Below, one piece after another: positions 25,131-32,099 of a stretch of 40,937 nt of DNA (its first letter is position 1; each line of letters begins with the position of its first letter). Source of the DNA: Phycisphaerales bacterium (GTDB taxonomy: Bacteria > Planctomycetota > Phycisphaerae > Phycisphaerales > SM1A02). The translations under genes were made by a program, and so were the position numbers. The notes under the pieces were generated by a model. The model worked only from the letters and a program-made list of their open reading frames with translations, did not search any database and was not told the DNA's origin. The stretch is from the NCBI GenBank assembly GCA_022446795.1, contig JAKVBX010000017.1, positions 65,166 through 106,102 of the forward strand, written 5' to 3'.

Positions 25131-26243
25131 ATGAGCATTCGTCGCGTCCTCTTTCTTGTCCCTGACCTTCGGAACCCCGATTTCAAGGGGGGCATCCAGG
25201 TCTTCAATGCCTACGTTCTCCGGGCCCTGGAGGAACTGGGTATCGACGTGACCGTGATCGGGGTCAACGATCGTCCCGAGGACAAGGTCCCGGGCCTGAT
25301 CCCCTGCAACCGTGGGCCCCGGGCTCGGAAGATCCTCAGTGGTCTGCACCTGGCTCGTCGGGTCTGGCTTCATCGGCCGGACCTGGTCATCTGCGGTCAC
25401 CTCAACTATGCATCGATGTGTCGACGCGTCTGTCGCTCGGCCCGTGTTCCCTACATCACGATCACCCACGGCATTGAACTGCTCTGGGACATGGCGCCGT
25501 CCAAGATCCGTGGAGCGATGGCAGGCCAACGCGTCCTGGCCGTCAGTCGACACACCCGATCGCTCAACCTTGATCTCCTGAAGGGATATGACCCGGACAA
25601 GGTCGTCGTCTTCCCCAATACCTTCGACGAGGAACGGTTCAAGCCTGCGCCCGAGTCGGAGGCGTTTCGATCACAGTTGGGACTCGCCCCGGAGCACCGC
25701 ATGGTGCTGACGGTTGGTCGACTCTCCAGCGGTGAGCGGCTCAAGGGCTACGACGAGGTCATCGAGGCCATGGCCCGGGTGTGCCAGGAGATTCCCGAGG
25801 CTCGCTATGTGCTGGCCGGTCGGGGGGATGACATGGATCGACTGCGGGACCTGGCCCAGGAGTCGGGCCTCGGCGATCGGTTGATCATGCCTGGTTTCGT
25901 GGCCGAGGAAGACATCGTGCCGATGTTCAACTCATGCGACCTGTTCGTCCTGGCCAGCCGCAAGGAAGGATTCGGAATCGTGTTTCTCGAGGCCATGGGA
26001 TGTGGAAAGCCCGTGATCGGAGGAAACCAGGACGGATCGATGGAGCCCTTGTGTGATGGCACGCTGGGGACGGCGGTGGATCCGGAGGATGTCGATGCCG
26101 TGGCCGGTGCCATCCTGGATCACCTGCAGGGACGGGTGCCCGCGACTCGATCCGATCCGGAGCACCTCCGCCGCGAGGTGGTCGAACGGTTCGGATTCGA
26201 TCGGTTTCGGGAGCGTCTCCAGGGTGTCCTCGAGTCGCTTTGA
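25131..26243 (+). CDS. Glycosyltransferase family 4
   Basis: 370 residues, GT-B fold. The N-domain has GGIQVFNAYVLRAL (acceptor side). The C-domain has LTVGRLSSGERLKGYDEVIE, VLAGRGDD and the E-x7-E motif in KEGFGIVFLEAMGCGKPV, which binds the nucleotide sugar. It probably adds a sugar to a lipid-linked envelope glycan. It opens a plus-strand block with a flippase 37 bp downstream and an ArnT-like enzyme after that, which supports a shared surface-polysaccharide or glycolipid pathway. Confidence 0.9.
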   Translation: MSIRRVLFLVPDLRNPDFKGGIQVFNAYVLRALEELGIDVTVIGVNDRPEDKVPGLIPCNRGPRARKILSGLHLARRVWLHRPDLVICGHLNYASMCRRVCRSARVPYITITHGIELLWDMAPSKIRGAMAGQRVLAVSRHTRSLNLDLLKGYDPDKVVVFPNTFDEERFKPAPESEAFRSQLGLAPEHRMVLTVGRLSSGERLKGYDEVIEAMARVCQEIPEARYVLAGRGDDMDRLRDLAQESGLGDRLIMPGFVAEEDIVPMFNSCDLFVLASRKEGFGIVFLEAMGCGKPVIGGNQDGSMEPLCDGTLGTAVDPEDVDAVAGAILDHLQGRVPATRSDPEHLRREVVERFGFDRFRERLQGVLESL

Positions 26244-26280
26244 GACTTGTGCGGGCCAATCACCCGCGTCGGAATGAACC

Positions 26281-27999
26281 ATGAACACCCAACCCCAGAA
26301 TGCGGACGCGGCCCCGGCTGAACGCCGTCGCAGCGGTCCCCAGGGTACGGCCGGGAAGTTCGTCGTGTTCATCGGCTCCAACTGGGTGCGGACGCTCGCC
26401 CACCTGGTGGTGGGGTTCATCCTGGCCCCGTTGCTCCTGGGGTCCTTCGGCGTCGTTCTGTTCGGGCTGTACATGCTGATCGGGCTGTTCACAGCGGCGA
26501 TGGTGATGCCCATTCGCACGGCGTTGCAGCAACTGTTCGTCAAGACGATGACCGAGGCGACGGCCGAGGGTGACGAGAGGCGGATCGCCGAGGTCTTCAC
26601 CAACGTGGTGGCCATGACCTGGATGGTGGGCTTTGGCTTCATGGCCGTCGGCGGCATCCTGGCCTGGCTGGCGCCAGCCATCATCGAGTTTCCGGATCAC
26701 CATCTGATCAACGTGCGGGTAGCCTTGATTACCGAGTCGATGGCGATCGGTCTCCTGATCCTGCGCACGCCCTGGCTATGCCTGTTCATGGTCGAGCATC
26801 GCGTGATCTCGTTCAACTTCGACGTGATGATGCTTCGCTGGCTGGAACTGCTGGCCTTCGGGCTGGCCATGATCCCGCTCGGTCTCAACACGTTCCTGGC
26901 CTTCATCCTGTTCAAACTCGTGCTGGTCGCCATTCACTGCTTCATCCGGATTCTGCTCGGTCGTCGCCTGATCAAGGCCGCCCGTTTCCGTGTTTCGCTG
27001 CTGAGTCGCAAGGTCGCCCGGCAGTTGGCGAAGACCGGCGCCCTGTCAACGGCGCAGCCATTCAGCAGTTTCGCCTTCGACGTGATCGACCACTACCTGC
27101 TCAACATCACCTTTGGCCCGGTGTTCAATGCGATCTACGCGGTCGTGAATGCCCTGCGAAGCTACGCCCGTCGATTCGGACAGGAAGCATCAGTCGGTGG
27201 GGAGGCCATCAGTGCGGACATGCACGAGCGTGGCAGGCGCGACGCGATCGTGCGCTCACTGCTGGGCATCATGCGGCTGGTCTCGGGCTTGATGTTGATC
27301 AGTTCCGGTGTGGTTGCGCTCTTCTTTGGTCCGATTGTCGACGTCTGGCTGGGCAGCCGTCTGTCCGAAGATCCCGAACTGCTGGCCATCATGTCGTACG
27401 AGGAGGCGATCGACCTCGCCTGGATCTTCGTCCTGATGCTGCTGGTGGGCGGCGTCTTGATGGAGGTCAGCATCGCGGGTTCACGGTATCTCTACGGAAT
27501 GGGACTGATCGGCAAGTACTCCGGTCTCCTCTTTGCCGCGGCGCTGTGCAAGATCCTGATCGGCGTGAGCCTGGTGGTGCTGTTGTTGTCTCCCTGGGAG
27601 TTGAGTTTCCTGCCGGACAAGGGGTCCGCAGAGGCGACACTGCTCTTCCCGGGGGTGACCCTGTTGTGCCAACTCCTCTTCTTCGGGTTCCTCTTCCCGA
27701 GGCGGATCATCAAGCTGGCCAGGATCCCGTTCGGGCAGTACCTGGTGCAGGTGTGGGTCCGACCCCTTGGGGCCGTCTCCGTGCCACTGATCGGTGGCGC
27801 CGTGTTCATCTTCTTCATCGAGAGCTGGACCATCTGGCACCTGGCCCTGACGTTGATCGGTGTCGGGCTCCTGTTCATTCCGATGATCGGGTGGGTGCTC
27901 CTGACCCGGAACGAACGGGAGCGGCTCATGGGGATCCTCTTCCGAGTGCTTGGGCGGCTGCGAGGCCGGCGGTCCGAGCCGGATGCGGAGCCTTCCTGA
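26281..27999 (+). CDS. Polysaccharide flippase-like membrane protein (MOP/Wzx superfamily)
   Basis: 572 residues with about 12-14 hydrophobic helices and a charged N-terminal tail (about 1-30). The pattern, with SNWVRTLAHLVVGFILAPLLLG opening and paired helix bundles, fits the MATE/Wzx oligosaccharide-flippase superfamily; it is longer than most Wzx (about 420-480) because of an extended C-terminal part. It would move lipid-linked glycans across the inner membrane. Position between a GT4 and an ArnT-like gene supports this. Assignment is from topology and context rather than a strict motif. Confidence 0.75.
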   Translation: MNTQPQNADAAPAERRRSGPQGTAGKFVVFIGSNWVRTLAHLVVGFILAPLLLGSFGVVLFGLYMLIGLFTAAMVMPIRTALQQLFVKTMTEATAEGDERRIAEVFTNVVAMTWMVGFGFMAVGGILAWLAPAIIEFPDHHLINVRVALITESMAIGLLILRTPWLCLFMVEHRVISFNFDVMMLRWLELLAFGLAMIPLGLNTFLAFILFKLVLVAIHCFIRILLGRRLIKAARFRVSLLSRKVARQLAKTGALSTAQPFSSFAFDVIDHYLLNITFGPVFNAIYAVVNALRSYARRFGQEASVGGEAISADMHERGRRDAIVRSLLGIMRLVSGLMLISSGVVALFFGPIVDVWLGSRLSEDPELLAIMSYEEAIDLAWIFVLMLLVGGVLMEVSIAGSRYLYGMGLIGKYSGLLFAAALCKILIGVSLVVLLLSPWELSFLPDKGSAEATLLFPGVTLLCQLLFFGFLFPRRIIKLARIPFGQYLVQVWVRPLGAVSVPLIGGAVFIFFIESWTIWHLALTLIGVGLLFIPMIGWVLLTRNERERLMGILFRVLGRLRGRRSEPDAEPS

Positions 28000-28082
28000 G
28001 GCTCACCTTGCCAGCACGGCCTCGGCCTGTTCCAATTCACCTGTACCGCTCTGTACGTCCCCGTCGCTGACAGGACCGCTTC

Positions 28083-29750
28083 ATGTTCCGGCTCCTCGCC
28101 GTCTTCTGCATCATCTTCACCGTGATCTACCTGCTGCCACTGGGTGGCCGGCCGATCGTCACGCCGGATGAGTCCCGCTACGGCGCCATCCCGGCGGAGA
28201 TGCTCGAGACGGGAGAGTGGGTCGCACCGCGGCTCAACGGAATCCGGTACTTCGAGAAACCAGTGCTGGGGTACTGGGCCATCGCGGCCTCGCAGTGGCT
28301 CTTTGGTCCATCGCCCTGGTCGATTCGATTTCCATCCGCCGTGGCGATGGGATTCGCGGCCCTCTGTCTTGTTCTCCTGGCCCGGTGCATGGGGCTGCGC
28401 GAGGAAGTGGGGTGGTTGGCGGCGATCGTCTTCCTGACGATGCTCGGGGTGCTCATCATCGGGACGGTGGCGATTCTCGATGCGATGTTCACCGGGGCGG
28501 TGACCGGTGCGCTGACGTTCTTCGCCATGGCCTGGACGGCGCGGACACCCGGCGCCCGGTTCGGTTGGCTGTTGTTGTTCGGTGCCTTCTGCGGCCTGGC
28601 CTTCCTCGTGAAGGGCTTCCTGGGCCTGGCCATACCGACCATCGTGATCGGTCCCTTCCTGCTGTGGATGTGCCGATGGCGCGAGATCTTCGTGCTTCCA
28701 TGGGTTCCCATGGTGGCGGCCGCGATCGTGATCGCGCCGTGGGGCATCGCGGTCCACATGGCCGACTCGGAATACTGGCACTACTTCTTCTGGGTCGAGC
28801 ACATCCATCGGTTCACCGGTGGCGAGGAAGCCCAGCATCCGGAGCCCTTCTGGTTCTTCGGCCCGATCCTGCTGGCCTCGGCCATCCCGTGGACCTTTGC
28901 CGCCATCCTGGTCATCGTGGGCCTGGGTCGACGACGCCTGCGCGAGCCCTGGATGCGCTATGCCCTGTGCTGGGTGGTCGTCCCGCTCCTGCTCTTCTCG
29001 ATCTCCTCGGGCAAGCTTCCGTCGTACATCATCCCGTGCATGCCCGCGGTCGCCTTGCTCATTGCCGTCGGCCTGGTCGAGCGGTTCGAGTATCGACCGG
29101 AGCGCCGTACCGCGAAGTGGCTCTACCCGAGCGTGATCCTCATGCTGTTCGGCGTCGCCGCGTTCGTGGAGTGGGGTTTCGGTTTTGTCGATCCATCGCC
29201 CTGGGGCGAGGAAGGCGCCTGGCGTTTCGGCTTGATCGGTGCCGGCTTCTTCGCGTGGGCGGCCCTTGACCTGGCCGCGGTCTCGACCACACGGGCCAAC
29301 CGTCGCGTGTTGCTGATGGGGCTCTCACCGGTTCTGATGTTCGCCTTCGTTCCATTGCTGCTCCCGACGAACTGGATGAGTGGCTACAAGGCGCCCGAGG
29401 CGTTCCTGTCCGCGCACGGTGACGCCATGGCGGATCCAGAGGCCCTGGTCATTTCCGACTCGCACCTGATGCACGCGGTGAACTGGCTGTACGGTCGGTA
29501 TGACGTCGTACTCTTCGGTGGTCCTGGTGAAGTGGCCTGGGGCATCGTCGATCACGCGGATCGGTTGGTCGATGGGCCGGCGTTGATCGAGTTGATCTCG
29601 CGCGAATCCCGGGAACGCCCGGTGGTGCTGCTGTTGCGGGACACGGAGAATCTTCAGCACATCCTGGCGCATCCCGATGTCCCCGAGCCATGGCAGCTCG
29701 AGGTGGACCGAGGAATCGGCCTGTCCGTCTTCGGACCGCCGCCCTCCTGA
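28083..29750 (+). CDS. ArnT-like glycosyltransferase, GT39/PMT superfamily
   Basis: 555 residues. The family moves a sugar from a polyprenyl-phosphate carrier to an acceptor on the outer side of the inner membrane; ArnT does this with aminoarabinose on lipid A. The catalytic acidic pair Asp29-Glu30 is in TPDESRYG, followed by the conserved WVAPRLNGIRYFEKP segment in the first periplasmic loop. About 11-12 membrane helices precede a soluble C-domain of about 110 residues. AGGA lies 8 nt before the ATG. The context of GT4 plus flippase suggests it decorates an envelope glycolipid. Confidence 0.88.
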   Translation: MFRLLAVFCIIFTVIYLLPLGGRPIVTPDESRYGAIPAEMLETGEWVAPRLNGIRYFEKPVLGYWAIAASQWLFGPSPWSIRFPSAVAMGFAALCLVLLARCMGLREEVGWLAAIVFLTMLGVLIIGTVAILDAMFTGAVTGALTFFAMAWTARTPGARFGWLLLFGAFCGLAFLVKGFLGLAIPTIVIGPFLLWMCRWREIFVLPWVPMVAAAIVIAPWGIAVHMADSEYWHYFFWVEHIHRFTGGEEAQHPEPFWFFGPILLASAIPWTFAAILVIVGLGRRRLREPWMRYALCWVVVPLLLFSISSGKLPSYIIPCMPAVALLIAVGLVERFEYRPERRTAKWLYPSVILMLFGVAAFVEWGFGFVDPSPWGEEGAWRFGLIGAGFFAWAALDLAAVSTTRANRRVLLMGLSPVLMFAFVPLLLPTNWMSGYKAPEAFLSAHGDAMADPEALVISDSHLMHAVNWLYGRYDVVLFGGPGEVAWGIVDHADRLVDGPALIELISRESRERPVVLLLRDTENLQHILAHPDVPEPWQLEVDRGIGLSVFGPPPS

Positions 29751-29798
29751 CCGGGCGGTACCATGTCCGTCCCATTCACGGAGGCGGAAGGACCAACC

Positions 29799-30860
29799 AT
29801 GGAATGCGGTTTGATTGGATTGCAGGGCTCGGGGAAGACCACGCTCTTCCAGGCGTTGACGGCACATGCGGTCGAGGTGCAGGTGGGCTCGATGAAGCCG
29901 AACCTGGGCATTGCTGACATTCCCGATCCTCGCCTGGCTCGCATTGCCACCCATATCCCGACGCAGAAGATCGTTCCGGCCAACCTGCAGGTCGTCGACA
30001 TTCCCGGCGTTCCGGATGGTGGTGGTGCCGCGGCGCTCAATGCCGTCCTGTCGAGCATTCGCACGGTCGATGCCGTCTGCCAGGTAGTCCGCTGCTGGGA
30101 TGACCCGGGGCTCGGTGCCGCCGATCCGGGATCGCACATCGCCTCCCTGGAAACCGAACTGGTCCTGGCCGACCTCGTGGTGGCCGAGGGCGGTGTCGAC
30201 AAGGCCAAGCGGGCGGCTCGCAGTGGAGATCGTGACGCCAAGCAGCGACTCGAGGTCCTGGAAAAATCACACGCGATGCTGGGTGATGAGCAGCCGCTTC
30301 GCACCGGACAGTGGGATGAGTCGGAAGCGGCCCTGCTCAAGAGCTACGGCATGATCACGGCCAAGCCGATCATGTATGTCGCCAACGTGGGCGAGGACGG
30401 CGTGGCGGGCGAGTCCGCGGCGTCCATCGCCGTTGCCGAAGCCGCAGCGGCGCGCGGCGGCGTGTCCGTCACCTTGTGCGCCACGATCGAATCGGAGATT
30501 GCCGAACTGGATGAATCGGATCGCGGCGAGATGCTCGAATCGATGGGTATCGCCGAGCCGGCGCTGGGTGCGTTTGCCCGGGCGGCCAATGAACTGCTGG
30601 GCCTGAGTACCTTCTACACCGCGGGTGAGAAGGAAGTCCGGGCCTGGTCGATCGTCCAGGGCGCCACGGCGCCGGAAGCGGCGGGGGCCATCCACAGTGA
30701 CATCCAGCGTGGCTTCATCCGGGCCGAGTGCTATCACGTCGATGAGCTTGACGAATACAAGTCCGAGAAGGCCATCAAGGAAGCCGGCAAACTCCGCTCG
30801 GAGGGCAAGGGCTATACCATGCAGGATGGCGATGTCGTGCACTACCTGTTCAACGTGTGA
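29799..30860 (+). CDS. ychF: YchF/OLA1-type P-loop ATPase, divergent
   Basis: 353 residues, close to the usual 363. YchF is an Obg-family P-loop protein that prefers ATP and associates with ribosomes. The C-terminal TGS/DUF933 part is clear (YTAGEKEVRAWSI, then DIQRGFIRAE and MQDGDVVHYLFN), and the G4 position reads NVGE, the ATP-type N-x-x-E. The P-loop is GLQGSGKT rather than the normal GLPNVGKST and switch 2 reads DIPGVPDGG, so this is a divergent branch. ATG 29799 is used because GGAAGG lies upstream; an ATG at 29763 adds 12 residues. TACCAT (29758-29763) may be its -10. Confidence 0.85.
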   Translation: MECGLIGLQGSGKTTLFQALTAHAVEVQVGSMKPNLGIADIPDPRLARIATHIPTQKIVPANLQVVDIPGVPDGGGAAALNAVLSSIRTVDAVCQVVRCWDDPGLGAADPGSHIASLETELVLADLVVAEGGVDKAKRAARSGDRDAKQRLEVLEKSHAMLGDEQPLRTGQWDESEAALLKSYGMITAKPIMYVANVGEDGVAGESAASIAVAEAAAARGGVSVTLCATIESEIAELDESDRGEMLESMGIAEPALGAFARAANELLGLSTFYTAGEKEVRAWSIVQGATAPEAAGAIHSDIQRGFIRAECYHVDELDEYKSEKAIKEAGKLRSEGKGYTMQDGDVVHYLFNV

Positions 30861-30883
30861 CCACGTCGATGAGGAGTTGAGGC

Positions 30884-31963
30884 ATGAAGAAGATTCTCGA
30901 GGTACGCGGAGACCAGGCCCGGGACATCCTGGCCCTGCTCAAGTGCGTGGCCACGGCAGAAGACACCCTCGAACTCCACGAGATCCACCGCCAGACCCTG
31001 GAGGCCATTGCCCATCACCTGTTCCAGGCAGAGGTGGAGACCGATCGGCTGCAGGGCAGCATTGATGGGGCTGCTGAGACGGTCGAGGATCCCGAGTTGC
31101 GTCGGGAAGTCCTGAACATGGCGGGCATCCTGCCGTTCCTGGAGGAAGAGAACAAGGAACAGCGGATTGACGCCTTCGCGCACCTGGCCCGTGAATTCGG
31201 TTTCAGCAAGAAGTTCGCCAAGGAACTGCACGGCCTCTGTCACCACGCCATCATGGAACTCACGATCTGCATGCTGCGACCGGCCAGCGTGACGGCGAGC
31301 CGAAGTCTCGCGGGACTGACGCTCACGTTTGCGGAGAGCGCCATTCATGCTGATGGAAACAAGAAGACCCTGGAACGCTACCAGCGGTACGAGCAGATGG
31401 ATGACGGCATCTTCGGCAAGGTGCTCACGAAGTATTACCGTGACAACGACTTTGACCTGCCGGGAACGCCGCATGCGCCGTTTTCCAATGGACTGATGTA
31501 CCACGACATGCACCATGTCGTGCAGGGCTATCCGACCACGCCACTGGGTGAGACCTGCGTGCTGGCCTTCGATGGAGCGCTCGTCGACCAGGACCTCGGC
31601 AAGACCCTGATCGCCTACGTGGCCCAGTTCCAGGTCGGACTGCTGTTCGACAGCACGCTTCCCCTGTGGAAGAACCAGTTCAAGCCGGACATCGTGATGA
31701 GCGCCTACGAACGCGGCGGTCTCTGCAATACCAACTTCGTGGCGCCGGGATTCGACTGGTCCGAACTGCTGGAAAGACCACTGGACGAGGTCCGGGCGGG
31801 ATTCAACATCCCGCTGGAGGGCGCGATCGTCAAGGAACCGGGCGACCTCTGGTGCGGAGACATGGGGCTGGTCGGCCAGCGCAACAGCGAGGACATGGTC
31901 CAGCAGAAGATGAGATGGCTTCAGAAGGTCTTCACCAAGTTGAATGTCAAGCATGCTGAATAA
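30884..31963 (+). CDS. TerB-like helical domain fused to a Coq4-like domain
   Basis: 359 residues, no signal peptide. Residues about 10-135 are all-helical with repeated acidic stretches and resemble the TerB tellurite-resistance fold. Residues about 160-335 resemble Coq4: the metal motif HDxxHx11E is exact (His207, Asp208, His211, Glu223), in YHDMHHVVQGYPTTPLGE, and the end (DWSELLERPLDEVRAGFNIP) matches the Coq4 C-terminal helix. Coq4 acts in ubiquinone synthesis, where it oxidatively removes the C1 carboxyl group. No ubi or men genes are near. GAGGAGTTGAGGC precedes the ATG. The gene is 23 bp after ychF and probably cotranscribed. The TerB assignment is weaker than the Coq4 one. Confidence 0.7.
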   Translation: MKKILEVRGDQARDILALLKCVATAEDTLELHEIHRQTLEAIAHHLFQAEVETDRLQGSIDGAAETVEDPELRREVLNMAGILPFLEEENKEQRIDAFAHLAREFGFSKKFAKELHGLCHHAIMELTICMLRPASVTASRSLAGLTLTFAESAIHADGNKKTLERYQRYEQMDDGIFGKVLTKYYRDNDFDLPGTPHAPFSNGLMYHDMHHVVQGYPTTPLGETCVLAFDGALVDQDLGKTLIAYVAQFQVGLLFDSTLPLWKNQFKPDIVMSAYERGGLCNTNFVAPGFDWSELLERPLDEVRAGFNIPLEGAIVKEPGDLWCGDMGLVGQRNSEDMVQQKMRWLQKVFTKLNVKHAE

Positions 31964-32020
31964 CGTCGAGTTTGGCGTTTCATGCTTGAAACAATGCGTT
32001 TTCCGATCGCCTGGAGCGGC

Positions 32021-32029
32021 TGATATCAT
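32021..32029 (+). promoter_or_regulatory. Putative extended -10 box TGATATCAT for the ankyrin gene
   Basis: TGA-TATCAT lies about 70 bp before the ATG at 32100, inside a small palindrome (GCTGATATCATCAGC). A second inverted repeat, GTTTCA-TGCT-TGAAAC, lies about 30 bp upstream and could be an operator or the end of the previous transcript. Confidence 0.35.
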
Positions 32030-32099
32030 CAGCGCGAGGTGGCCTTAGTCCATGGCGTGATCCGGGGCCCGTCAAACCGGGGTTGCACTGGAGAATCAA

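Noticed and set aside
27492-28838. 448-codon minus-strand frame
   Set aside because: Covers the flippase and ArnT-like genes in reverse; composition is Arg/His/Glu-rich shadow.
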